From positions 3,286,001 through 3,350,000 of the forward strand of contig NC_135036.1 of assembly GCF_051020975.1 (NCBI RefSeq): a stretch of DNA of 64,000 bases, given 5' to 3'. The notes beneath the pieces are model-generated. The model was not told the DNA's origin and searched no databases. It worked only from the letters and a program-made list of their open reading frames with translations. Below are positions 12,963 to 24,504 of this stretch, in pieces; the stretch's first letter is position 1, and every line of letters begins with the position of its first letter. A program made the position numbers and the translations under genes. The stretch is from Osmia lignaria lignaria. Its lineage: Eukaryota; Arthropoda; Insecta; Hymenoptera; Megachilidae.

Positions 12963-15900
12963 TTAAAAGACGGCTTGTCCCTGTTCAATGATTTGTAAGG
13001 GGGAGGAGGATTTTTTACCTCTCACCCCAACGAATTTCCCTCGAAATTCCCAGCGTGGATTCTTTTTCCCCCGAACTCCAAGATATCTGAAGGGTGATCG
13101 TTTGTCGATTTCATACGCCGCCAGTTCGTTCCCACGATTACTTATACCTATTTACGGAGAAATAACCTATCTGTGTATTCGTGTCTGTATTCATATCCGT
13201 ATTTAGTTTAATCGTTGCCTGTTTCGCCGGGTATCTCGGTTTACCTTGACGATATCCCATCGTCGTTCTCGCGTTGCTCGAATTGGATCCGTAAATTTGT
13301 GCCGCGTCTCTTTTACCTCTCATCCCGTGAAAGCCGATCCTGGCTCTTTTAAAGGATTCACTACCTTCGCTATCTTGCAGATCCACAGCCCTCTTCTCGT
13401 AATCGGACGGAGTGATCGAGTAATCAAAGTAATTGTCAAACGGATCCTTCTTACCTCGCAATCCCTGCCGAGCAAAGTAAAATAACGTAAAGTAAAGCGA
13501 TGTAAAGTTTTCGTTTTGAATGGCATTCAGCCAGTGGGAGTATACGATTAATCAGAGGCGGTTCTTGCGTCAGGGCTAGTGGGTTGCAGAGCTGCAGGGG
13601 TGCAGCTCTTTCAGTATAAAATGAAAGTTTCTGTTTCAAATGATATCATTTTAAAAACAATTATCGAAATCGGTAATGTCGATTTGGTGAACTTGTAGAA
13701 AAGGCGCTTTCCTTCCGATTTCGATGATTTTTAAATATGTTGTAAAATTCGACATTTTAAGCAACTTTTATCCTTTAAGCTATATGTCGGACTCGATTAA
13801 TTTGTGAGATGTTCACGAAAAATCATCAGTATTGCTGCATTGAATTTCGCCTGTATGTACACTTGCATTGAACTTGTCGTGGTGAAGTTGGCTACAAATT
13901 CACTAACGCATTCACGCCGCGTCGGTGAGTGAATGCGTGGCCAACTTCACTGCGACAAGTCAATGCAACTCAGTGTACGTATACGTCCACGGCTGTGTGT
14001 GCGTCAGCAAGCGACCCTCGCTTCTCTATTGTTTCTGTCAATAGCACCACATGACCTGGCTACGGTCCATACAACGGGTGAACTTAAAATTAAAGTTAAC
14101 TAATTTCAATAATTTTGTTATTGGACTTGTGATAATTTTTGCTTGACATTGGACAATGTCATAATTTGATTTTTCGGTTCACCCATTGTATGAATAGAAG
14201 TCGGATCCCAAGGTGCTGTTTAAAGAAACGGTAGGTAAACGGGTCGATGCACGCACAGCCACGGATGCATACGTATAGCCGAAATTCACTATATGTAGTA
14301 GTAATAATATTCTTTCTTTCGCGAATATCTCGCAAACTAATCGAGTCCGACGTATAGCGTAGAGCAAAAAAGTTGCTCAAAATGTCGAATTATACAATAT
14401 TTAAAAATTATCGAAATCGGAGAAGGAGCGCCTTTTCTACAATTTCACCATCGATTGTTTTCTAGATAAAATTATTTTTAGTTTTATTGTTATATTACTA
14501 CAGTTAGTATTACTACAGCCATTGGCGTAAATATTTAGGTAGAGGACAATTTAAGGATTCCAAAATTTCTGAATTTTAGAACTCCAAAATTAAAAGATTC
14601 TATATTACTAAATTTCCAGAACTCTAAAATTTCAAATTTCCAAAATTCCAAAATTTTAATATCTTTGATTATCAAAATTTTAGATGTTGAAATTCTCAGG
14701 TTATTAAAAAATTCCAAAAGTCCAAATTGCATTTAAAAATTTTGGAATTTCAAAATTCTAAATTTTGAAAATTTTGTTTCCAAAATTCTAGAATTCTAAA
14801 TTACCAACATTTTTAAATTTTAGATTTTGAAAATTGTCAGGTTTTCAAAATTCCAGAATTCTAAATTACCAACATTGCAAAATTTTCGAATTTCAAAATT
14901 CTAGATTTTGAAAATTTCAGATTTTCAATATTACAGAATTCAAAATTATCAACATTTAAAATTTTCGAATTCCAAAGTTCTAGATTTTGAAAACTCCAGA
15001 ATTCCAGTTTCAACATTTCAAAATTTTTATAGTATCTGGTCCACCCCAGAAAAATCTTAATTGCACGAAGGGTCAATTTTTAGAAGCCGCCACTGCGTTT
15101 AACCAAGTAGAAAAAGAATAGAAGAGAAAAGTGCCTAAAAAATGTATGTATGTAAACTAACGTGAAAATCCATATCAGTTTGTTTCTCGAGTTCTTCCAA
15201 CGCGTCGAGAATAATTCTATTGCCCCTGCTTTCTTGAAATCCCGCGGAGGCTCCTGCAATATCCTCGTTCTTGTCGCAAATACTTTGATATACTGTTGAC
15301 CATGTTCCTCTATCAGCTAAATCTTCTGGATAATCGATCAAGTATTCTTCTCGTGGATCTGGGAACCTCGTAGCAGTTCTCTTTCTAATTTCCTCCACAA
15401 TCTGTTTATAAGAAATTGAACAAATAAGTTAACGCGATGTAGTATAACGTATGTATGTATACAGTTGATGATCTGTATACAATGATTGACCCTTTTCCTA
15501 AAAAAGTAAAAAATACAGTGTGATTCTCTCGGCGCGCAACACAATAGCCGTGCCACACAATGGAACCCCTGCTGTTTCGTTTCTTGTCTTCGTCTCAGCC
15601 ATAAACACACACAGACCAGTCTTGGGTCCGGCGATATGGCCTCTGGGTCTCTTTACCCGCAACAACTGCAAGGTTCCATTGTGCGGGACGGCTATTGTGT
15701 TGCGCGCCGAGAGAATCACCCTGTATATTTATAACGCGTTTCTTAACCCTCGGATGGCGGACCACGGAGAGAACCACAGTTCTAATTTAATTCTGTGCTT
15801 CGGATTATTTTAATTTTTTCAATTTTCTACAGTCTCGTTAAAAATTATTCTTCTAATACATAAAATTTTTTTGTTTAACAATTATACAATTAACTTTATC

Positions 15901-16652
15901 CTTGATTGGATCACGATTGACCCAGGTTTCGCTGTTCAAGAGTTAAATAATAAAATATAATTATATAATTATATAATATTTTTTACTTTTTTAAGAAAAG
16001 GGTCAATCATTATATAAGGGTCAATACGACTGTATACGTTACCAAATTTATTTTATTTCTTTTTTTCTTAATTTGTAGATATCGAAGCGGTGTTAATCGA
16101 AATTTGTTTACCTCATCGAGAGACTTTTTGCCTCTCATTCCTTGAAATCCCATCGGGGCGCGTTTGTAATATCCATCCTCCGGGGATGACTTTTTCCCTC
16201 TCATACCCTGGAAGCCCATCGGTGCTCTCTTCTCGTAATCGTCGTACAGAAACGACGAATCCTCCAAGTCGCCCATTAAACCGTTCTTTTTGCCTCTCAT
16301 GCCTTGGAATCCCATTGGTGCCCGTTTGTTGGTGCCCTCCGGAAGAAGTTCGTTTCCAACTATCGAGTTTTTCTTTCCACGCATACCCTGCGTAACATAT
16401 TGTGCAGAATATCGGATTGAATATGTTGATTTTTTAATTTCATATTATTCGCTAGTATTTTACCTGGAAGCCCATCGGTGCTCGTTTCGACAGTTGATCG
16501 TACAGCGAAGAATCAAACTCCTTTTTGCCGCGCATTCCTTGAAAGCCCATGGAGGAGCCACGTTTGTCGGCGACAACATTACTCGGCGCGGATTCTTCGG
16601 CACACGCAAAAGTAATCGATACCAGCAGCAAAGCGATCGAATGGATGATCAT
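12963..16652 (-). CDS. Tk: Tachykinin-related peptide precursor
   Basis: Five coding exons on the minus strand join in phase: 16652-16464, 16387-16112, 15401-15162, 13464-13245 and 13147-12963, about 369 aa. Residues 1-18 form a signal peptide (MIIHSIALLLVSITFACA). Peptides ending FxGxR-Gly, mostly set off by KR/KK sites, are GSSMGFQGMR, four APMGFQGMR, TDMDFHGLR, ARIGFHGMR, SPFRYLGVR and NPRWEFRGKFVGVR, giving nine amidated C-termini. They would be secreted neuropeptides acting on tachykinin GPCRs in brain and gut. Two APMGFQGMR/GLRGKK units are split exactly between the FQ or FH and the G by introns. An acceptor directly before the ATG (16655-16654) shows that a non-coding 5' exon exists upstream. 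The last 15 codons after GVRGKK are uncertain: the next frame stays open for about 36 codons and then meets a donor. The 107-aa open frame reaching 13138 is read-through past the donor at 13245. Confidence 0.95.
13679..14454. repeat. Nested palindromic foldback element in tachykinin intron
   Basis: Outer arms pair about 13679-13760 (GTAGAAAAGGCGC...) with 14340-14454. Inner sequences also pair: ACGCACACACAGCC-type sequence on each side, and a separate hairpin at about 13857-13979 built on CTTGTCG(T/C)(G/A)GTGAAGTTGG. It lies between tachykinin coding exons 3 and 4. No transposase seen, so it is probably a non-autonomous DNA element. Confidence 0.7.
14540..15045. repeat. Degenerate AT-rich tandem array (AAATTCCAAAATTCTAG-like)
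   Basis: About 500 bp composed of imperfect repeats of words such as AAAATTCCAGAATTC, TTTTGAAAATT and CCAACATT. Unit length is irregular, so this is a decayed satellite or slippage-derived tract rather than a clean microsatellite. It lies in a tachykinin intron. Confidence 0.6.
15516..15723. mobile_element. TA-flanked MITE with ~50-bp inverted repeats
   Basis: Ends CAGTGTGATTCTCTCGGCGC and its near-complement (GCGCCGAGAGAATCACCCTG) form arms of about 50 bp around a 100-bp centre. TA dinucleotides flank both ends, as for Tc1/mariner target duplications. It lies in the intron between tachykinin coding exons 2 and 3. It carries no coding capacity of its own. Confidence 0.75.
15742..15947. repeat. 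Dispersed ~200-bp repeat, copy 1
   Basis: Begins CTTAACCCTCGGATGGCGGACC and ends near GACCCAGG(T/C)T(T/C)CGCT(G/C)TTCAAGAGTTAA. The same sequence, diverged by substitutions and small indels, recurs at 18373-18567 in the same orientation. Family unknown. Confidence 0.65.
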
Positions 16653-17465
16653 TCTGTAAAAAACAAAAAAGTCTAAAGTCGTTTTTAAGGGGTTACTAAC
16701 CTTTGATAAAATATCAAAAATCAATTTTTCAAAAATTGCATATTCTTCTAGAACAAGGGTTCTTATTACTAGTTATTCCTAATTTTAAAAATAATCTAAA
16801 TATTAAAATTAAATTAATATTAGTTTTAAATTGAATAATTAAATAATTTATTGAATAAATAAAATTTATAAAAATTAATAAACTAGAAATTCTAGAAATA
16901 AAAAAATAAATTAATCTTGGAATTTTATTTGAATTATTAAAATTTAAATATCCAATAAATATAAAAGAGAAAAATTCTAAAATTATTCATTTTATAAAAA
17001 TATTTTCTAAAAAAAAAATAGATAAAGAAAGTAAAATAAATGAAAATTTAATTATAAAATTTAATTGAGAAATTTTTGGAAACCTCAGAAAACTTGGGGA
17101 GGGTTCTTATTATTAGGTTCTGTTTATTAGTTATATAAAATGTAAAAACATGAAAAAAAGTCAACTTTTGACAAAAATATAAATAATAATGTAAATATTA
17201 AATAATTTTTAAGCAATATGATATAAAAATAAAAAAAAATGATATAAAAATCACAGAACATAATAATAATAATAATAGGTTCTTGTTTTATTTATTGCCT
17301 TAAAAATATATTTTTTATTGCTCCGCAGTTCTTGCCTTTTCATCGTCTTCTTGAACTGTTTGCAATCATTTTTTATAATTTCGCGTACCCCCAGGGGTCC
17401 GAGGACCACACTTTAAGGACCTATGTTCTAGAATACTTCCCCGAACTTTCGTTTAAAAATTCCTA

Positions 17466-17794
17466 AAGGTGGGTACAGACATGCAACAGAACACAGTAAC
17501 GTAATTCCGTCGTGTATCAAGTGTGGACGCCACCCCGCAACAGTGTAACATCCCATCAATTGTCGGTTTTTCGCCGTCGTCATATCGAAGAAATGTTACG
17601 CATTCACGATACACCCCATCTATGCAAGTTTGGATGTGCATACGAACCATGAACTGATAGGACGGCATAATGCTACGCGCTGATGATACGTCATGAGATT
17701 CCGTGTACCTCACAACGTAACATCGTCGCGCAACGACAAATGTTGCGCGACGGAGATACGTTACTGTGTTCTGTTGCATGTCTGTACCCACCTT
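17466..17794. mobile_element. Inverted-repeat MITE, GGTGGGTACAGACATGC ends
   Basis: AAGGTGGGTACAGACATG at the left is the reverse complement of CATGTCTGTACCCACCTT at the right. Arms run about 40 bp (through CAACAGAACACAGTAACG) around a 240-bp centre. The TTAA-like context suggests a TTAA- or AT-targeting cut-and-paste element. No transposase frame. Confidence 0.7.
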
Positions 17795-18372
17795 AAACTA
17801 TCGGATTTATAGCTTCAAAAGTTAGAGCCTGTCGCATCCACTAGTAAGACAATTGAAACTTTAATAGCGTTTTGATCGAAATGCAGTTTTCAAAAGCAGT
17901 TTGAACCAATTTGGATCAAACTTTGTGGTAATATTCTTAAGACTAAATCCTAGTAGTTTCTGTTTTATCAACAAAAGAAGTTGAAAATTTATGTCGGAAA
18001 CTACAAGTTTAGGTTCCAGCAGTGGTCATTTTCAAAATCGATTTCGACAAATACTAATTCCTTTTTGTCTACTTTAATGAAAATTTAAAAGAACTTATTT
18101 CTATTGAAAGCTCCGAGAGATATATCTGGTTCTACAGATGGAGTTTCAGTGAAACGGGTTAAAATCAAATGGCAACATAGTTGAAGTTCAATTTGAAGTG
18201 AAACATAGTTGAAATTCAACATTACATAGTTGAAATTTTTAGAAATTATTAACAGGGTAATATGTTAAAAAATTATATGTAATTTTTAAAATAAACAGTA
18301 ATACTGCATCTATAAATAAATTTGTTCATTTTCCTTCTTATTTCCCAGCTCAAGAGTATGTGTATGTAATTC

Positions 18373-18567
18373 CTTAACCCTCGGACGGCGGACCATGGAG
18401 AAAGCCACAATTCTAATGTAATTACCTATGTACTTCATATTATTTTGAATCATTATAAAATGATTCTTCCAATACATGAAATTCTTTTGTGCTAAAATTA
18501 TGCATTCAACTTTAGAATATCCTTGTTTGTATCAGAATGGACCCAGGCTCCGCTCTTCAAGAGTTAA
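18373..18567. repeat. Dispersed ~200-bp repeat, copy 2
   Basis: Second copy of the repeat at 15742-15947 (CTTAACCCTCGGACGGCGGACC...TTCAAGAGTTAA). A 108-aa open frame starting at 18537 begins inside this repeat and is probably chance. Confidence 0.65.
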
Positions 18568-20242
18568 GTAAGTGGACACATAGGCATGTAGAAATAGAGC
18601 GACATGATCGATATCCAACAATTTGTCACTGGTCGGTTCCACGTGACAAAAAGGAAATGCTATTTTGCAGCATCGAACCTGAGGCGAAACGTCGCAGTCG
18701 GTTTCCACCGACTCTGTTTCGAATTCAATTTTCCTATCGCTCGGACCGACGACAATTAAATCGCTGTCAAATCAAACTTCCGCGAGCCTCCGAACGACAT
18801 TCCGCAACTTTTTCCCTCACAAATGTATTTTCATTGAAAGATTCAAGGAGGCAAGTATCATAGTACAAACTATTCGACCCTCCTGTTGTCGTCCCGATTC
18901 CTAATCTGTGCTTACCTTCTTGGGCGAGGCTCGTTAAAGAGTAAGAGTATACCGATGAATCGAAAGTTAAAGTTAGCGTGAAACATAGCCGAGTTAAAAG
19001 TTTCGAGAAGCTTACTCGGAAAACGAAGCTCGGATATTTGCCGGCGCGGCATTTCCATCGTTAAGCCCGAAAGCTTATTCTCTCGCGCGTCGCGCTATCA
19101 ACGTCTAGGTAGACGGATCGACGGTGAAAAAGATTTTCTAGGCAAAGTTTTCGGAAAGGAGAGAAAGCAAAATTAGCGAGGAAGCGTCGAACCGATCGGT
19201 AAAAGGTCCGCGTCGCGTCGACGCGACGGGCAAGCGTGACGGAGCGTCGAGGTTAGTTAGCTGGTTGACGCAGAATAAACGGAGCGAGGATTTCTCGACT
19301 CGATAAAGAGACAGGTAAGAGGAGAGAAAAAGGATAGATCGGAGGGTGGGAAGCCGGTCGAGGTGGAAAAGGAGAGAAAAGGGAGAGGAGCAGAGCAGGG
19401 GTTGTTCCAGCTGGTGTCGTATAGATTCTGCGGTGAGCCAGCAGCTTTTCTTCACGGATCGGTCGCTCGTGTAATCGTTGGAAACGAGCCTCCACTCCGC
19501 CGTCTCCGTTCCATATTTTCTCTTAAAATCGATGATCCGTATTCAACGAACCTTCCTCGAAACCAGTCGAAGGTAATTTCACCTTTCCTCGCTCATTACC
19601 CACGTCGATCGAGATTACGTTCGTTTACGTCTGAAATCTCCAAACAGCAACTATTTCACCAATGTTAATAAACTGATACGTATAATAAAGAAATTACCCC
19701 GTTGATAGACTCGCCGGAAGCATCGATATCGATATCGATAAGAGATTAATTGATAATTGAAGCCTGTGTACTGGACAGATTGTCGGTGTCAAAACGCGTA
19801 TTCCATCGCGATATTCCTCGACATCGGACGATGATTTTCCTCCTTTCTAAACGAAGGGAAAACAAAAATAGCCGCGTTCGTTGCAATTTACAGCCGAGCA
19901 TCGGGGTTGAATGGGGATGGAAAAAGGTGGAATGGGATGAGACGAGTTGAGATGAGGGCAGATGAGGATACGCAAGAATCGGTTTGAAACAGTTCCGAAT
20001 CGTTGCTCTTCTTTCCTCTTAACGATGATCAATCTTTTTCGCGTAACATCGCATCGCGACATCGACAAGAAATCAAGGATGACCTTTACCTTTGGCTTCC
20101 TCGTTATCGTTATCATTACCATTAGTTTTACCTTTACCTTTAGCCCCTCCCTACCTTTACCTTTAACTTTATCTTACCTTTGACTGTAACTCACGCACCT
20201 TTGGAATCGTTGGAGCGCGACTCGCACACGAACGCGTTTACA

Positions 20243-21126
20243 TGTACACTCAAGATCAAATCAGGCTTTCTTAGAGAAAATGGTGATATAGGAGAAACAG
20301 AAATTATAACTATATATTATATAATACATTTCAATTGGTTCAGTTGAAACATTTTGTTTCAATTATAATTTTTGAGTTTTAATAACAGGTGCTTCATTCT
20401 TTAATCTAATTCATTATTCGATTTATTTTCGAAAATGTATTATTTTATAATATATAGAAAACATTGAAAATTGTTGAAACATCTTATTAGTTTTCTTGTA
20501 TACATTTAAGATCAAATCAAGTTTCCGTAGAGAAAATGGTAATATAGGAGAAACATTTATATTAAAAGTAATTTAGAAACCGAATAATATGATTTTTAAT
20601 ATTATGAAAATTACATAATTGAGAAACATGAGCAATAATATCATTTGAAATTTTCCCGCGTGAACGTTTTTCGCGCGAGTGCTTGGGGGGTCACAGGACT
20701 GTATACAGGGCCTCTTCCCCTGCACCGTCATTCTCCTCGGCATGGCCTAAGGCAGGCCTGTCCAAGTAGGGGAATTTACTCCTGGAACACATGTTTTGGG
20801 TCCCCTTCCAACGCTGCTCTTCAAGTAAGATGGGTCGGTTCCGACTACCATCTCTCCGAGGAGACAGTACCGCCGCTAGGAAAGACGGAGACACGGTAGT
20901 CGGAACCGTCCCATCTTACTTGAAGGAGCAGCGTTGGAAGGGGACCCAAAACATGTGTTCCAGGAGTGGATTCCCCTACTTGGACAGGCCTGGCCTAAGG
21001 GGAAGTTCTCGGGGAAAGGGCCAGGAACCCTGAAACCCTCGAACACGAAAAACCCCATGGGGAATGGTGAAAATCTGGAATATCACCATTTTTCCTGGGG
21101 AAGTCTGATTTGATCGTGAGTGTACA
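20243..21126. repeat. Composite foldback: outer 50-bp arms around a ~120-bp-arm hairpin
   Basis: Outer arms TGTACACTCAAGATCAAATC (20243) and GATTTGATCGTGAGTGTACA (ending 21126) are inverted. A partial direct copy of the left arm occurs again near 20503-20560. Inside, about 20741-20865 and 20890-21000 form a long hairpin sharing ACATGTTTTGGGTCCCCTTCC and TAAGATGGG(T/A)CGGTTCCGACTACC. The nesting suggests one element inserted in another. No coding capacity recognised. Confidence 0.7.
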
Positions 21127-21779
21127 CCGTTTCGTTCCAGAAGCAAACGAATCGAGCAGAAGCGAAACGATGGTGGTCGAATTTGGCGATAAAGAAAAGA
21201 GAAACAAGAGAATCGTAGACGTTCTTCAGCTCCTTGAAAGTTTTAAAGGGGAACCTTCTGCTTATACGGCAAATATCTTTCCTCTGATGGCGCGAACAGA
21301 AATTTCTCCGTTTCCCGTCTCGGAAAAATAAGGAGCAAAAGAAATGTACATGTCCGATTCGAAGGTGATTATTTTTCTAGTATTTTCGAGCGTTGAAGAT
21401 ACGCGTAGATAAGTACATAATAAACGTTCGTATATAAAAGTTCAGGTGTTTCGTAAAAACTCGATGCACGTTAACCAACACGTCCTGCTCTGTATGCACA
21501 GGTGTATGTACACGTGCAACCTGGTAACACCGTGCACCAAATACACCGATAATTCGCTTCGCCGCGCCACGGTTTTATTAATTAAACTTTGGAAAGCTTG
21601 TCGGCAAAAAAAGATTTTAATTTCCAATGACCTTTTTAAAAGCGTCGTCATCGTGGCGTATATCCATATAGGTTAGGTAACTCGGTGTAATATGCCACTT
21701 TTCAATATTTTCTTATTTAGTTCAGAGATCACGATAATTACGTGTTTATTTTGTTTAATTTAATGTAACCGCTTAAGAC

Positions 21780-22320
21780 AATAAATATTTACTTTTATTT
21801 CCCTTTAAAACTGTTACGAGCCGAAGGGGGCGGCTGGGTAGCTGGGACTTTATTTCGGTTATGGAGTTGTTAATGGCTTGACCAGTGTTGTTATTAACAC
21901 TGGGAGCAGTGCCGGTTTTAGCAATATTAGCGCCCTGGGCAAGATTATCGTGGCCATTCAGGGGCTAAAAAACGCGTCAGGGAAGATGTAGACATAAACG
22001 CCGCAGCATATATAGCATATAAGTAATATTACATATGAGATGTAGATAGACAGAAAAGACAATGAGAAATTATCGGTATTGTATTTGCATACTAGGGACA
22101 CCGGGCTGCGGCGCCCCCTACAGATTTAGCGCCCTGGACGATTGCCCGACCGCATCCCCTCCTAACGCCGGCACTGACTGGAAGGCTAAGGAAGTAGATG
22201 TGAGGACGAATCTACGTATGGCTAACGTAGGGAACCTTGAGAGAGTGATATGCGGACGAACCCTACGTATGGCTAACTTAAGGAGCCGCAGGAAATGTTA
22301 GTCCTCGTAACGTGAATTAT
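21780..22320. repeat. GC-richer probable repeat remnant
   Basis: The words GCCGG(T/C)...TTAGC...GCGCCCTGG recur twice (about 21910 and 22115). A short segment (ACGTATGGCTAACGTAGGGAACC, ACGTATGGCTAACTTAAGGAGCC) is tandemly repeated near 22213-22285. It looks like decayed mobile DNA; family unknown. Confidence 0.35.
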
Positions 22321-22353
22321 TAGTGCACTTCGAGCGATTAAGGTACACCTTAG

Positions 22354-23131
22354 TGGGTAAAACTTTAGTTTACCGGACCCAAAATTTTGGACCTTTTCTT
22401 TTTGAATCTATAGTTTTTGATGCGTAGAATCTGAAAATGCAAGGCTTAACTTTAGGAATCTAATGGTTAAAAAGTTATAAGCGTGTAAAGTTTGACATTT
22501 TTAGCGGATTTGCTACGTTACTGTGACGCCATATTGCCTTAGATGTATAACCTGATTGGTCCTCGCATAGCGTAGAACTAAACTTCCGCTTACCTTAATT
22601 AAAAACATATTGTTTCCGAATCGCTTTCATCATTGATCCCATGAGGTCTATGTTGTTGTGACGGCAAAACCGTCGCCACAGATATTCGCATAAGCGATCG
22701 GCAAATTCCTCGTCGTGAAAACGACCCCTCCCCCTCATCCAGTCCTTTGCCGGCCGCCAATTTGACTCTATTTGCTGGGTATGAGTCCCATCACTAGCTG
22801 TATTTAAATTATTCATAAAATTGAATTCTCTCTCTCTCTTTAAAAAAATATACACCTAACTAACTCAGACAGTATCAAATTTACCCGCCAAAGTAGTCGG
22901 CACCCACGTGAATCTGCCTGCAGCTAGCGACACCGTTCATTGGACAAGAAGTCAATATGGCGTCACAGTAACGTAACAAATCCTCTAAAAATGTCAAACT
23001 TTACACGCTTATAACTTTTTAACCACTGAATTCCTAAAGTTGAGACTTGCATTTTTGGATTCTCCGCATCAAAAACTACAGATTCAAATAAAAAAGGTGC
23101 AAAATTTTGGGTCCGGTAAAAGTTCAGCCCC
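22354..23131 (-). mobile_element. IS1595/Merlin-like DNA transposon remnant with long TIRs, copy 1
   Basis: Arms of about 180 bp (22354-22540 and 22945-23131) are inverted copies sharing ACCGGACCCAAAATTTTG and TTATAACTTTTTAACC. Between them, on the minus strand at about 22640-22800, a short frame contains THTQQIESNWRPAKDWMRGR then CEYLWRRFC. It resembles the C-terminal HT..IE..W...K and Y/LWR region of IS1595/ISXO2-type transposases, which in eukaryotes are the Merlin superfamily. The rest of the enzyme is missing, so this copy is non-autonomous. A related copy lies at 58716-59287. Confidence 0.6.
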
Positions 23132-23989
23132 TTAGTGAGTTCTCTGGACAGGTTATTACAATTGAACAACAATATGTAAGTTATAGAAAGATCTGAATCT
23201 ATTCTCCTTGTTACCGGGACTTTACAACTGTTGCGTGCAACTGTCGCAGTATTGAATGAATTTCATTCTAGATTTACAATTTTAAGTGAATTGAATTAAG
23301 AGAGTTTGGTTTCGATTTCGCGAAGCAAGAAAATCTAGTCCTCGGTTTTAACGAACGCGAGCGAACGAGGGTGAACTACAACGGTAATAATAATGCCTAA
23401 CTGCAAATAATGTACTGTATGGTTACTACAGTAGCTTGAAGGAGACTTGTATAAAGACCGATCTCGCAGAGTTTTCTCGTCGCAGAGATTATCCGTAAGA
23501 GAAACGTACTTTGTAGACTTTAACTAGACCCGAGGTGCCTTCGCCGTCACCCCTTTTTATACCTAAAAATTGGAGTAAAAAGAGTAGTGGGGATGGACTT
23601 TACGTGATTCCGAGGGACCGCGTCCTTGCTTCGCGTTGGTCCCGAATTTCTGGAAAACTTGACTTTGCTGGATGTACGCATCCAACTGCAAATAAGAAAA
23701 TTTCAGAGACGGGAACGTAACAAAACTATCGTCTTATTGCATTCTATACTGCAATTAGAATACATATTATTCACTAGTGTGATTAGTCTAGCAGTTAATT
23801 AATAAAGCAGATAATAAACTACACTCATAAATGAATTGTATAACATCTCAAACATTGAGTAAATCCGCGTGGTTTCTACTTTATTTATGGTTCTGTGGAG
23901 TGAAATGTCACATTTATTAATATAAGATGCTACAAGTGGCATATTACCCACAAAAGTTGAATGTACAACATCTCTTTATTTTATGCGCT

Positions 23990-24170
23990 ACAGTTGTTCT
24001 TTCTTCTTTAGAACAATGCCCAAAAAATATTCTAATTCATATTTGTTGGTTAGAAGAAAGTTTAAAAGAAACCACGAAGATGGTGAAGGAGGCTCGTACT
24101 ACAATATGGCAAGCTTTTAAAGATTATGATATACCATATCGTACATTTAAACGAAGAATAGTTTAAGAAT
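23990..24170 (+). pseudogene. Possible decayed pipsqueak-type HTH transposase start
   Basis: In one frame ATGCCCAAAAAATATTCTAA gives MPKKYSNSY. In the next frame the sequence continues WQAFKDYDIPYRTFKRRI, like the last helix of psq HTH domains found at the start of pogo/Tigger-like proteins. A frameshift separates the two. This is a weak match. Confidence 0.25.
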
Positions 24171-24504
24171 AGTTGCAAAAGATAGGTCCATGAAGGGCAC
24201 ATTCTATCTGAAAACTGTGAGGACTGTTCACTTCGTAAAAAAATAGTATTTTTTCCAATATTTGTATGTTTCATCGATTTCGCAGATTTTTGGTTATCAC
24301 TATTTTTACTAATTTAAAGTATTATTGATTAATTATTGATTTTCATGAATTTTTAATCATTACTTCCTAATACAGGGTTTAAGGGATATCACTGCATGTC
24401 GCATAGACTATTGCTTCACTATTTGGGTAAGATGCCACTTTCAAAGCCATTGAACTTTTACTTTCATTATTAAACTATATGTATATGAGTTAGACATCTG
24501 TAAT

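Noticed and set aside
13138..13244. Continuation of tachykinin exon 4 to a stop at 13138
   Set aside because: A good donor at 13245 joins in phase to an exon encoding SPFRYLGVR and NPRWEFRGKFVGVR, so the read-through is intronic.
18537..18863. 108-aa plus-strand open frame
   Set aside because: Starts within a dispersed repeat, has no domain or splice context; probably chance.
22595..22855. Independent small gene on the minus strand
   Set aside because: Lies wholly inside the inverted-repeat element and matches a transposase fragment shared with another copy.
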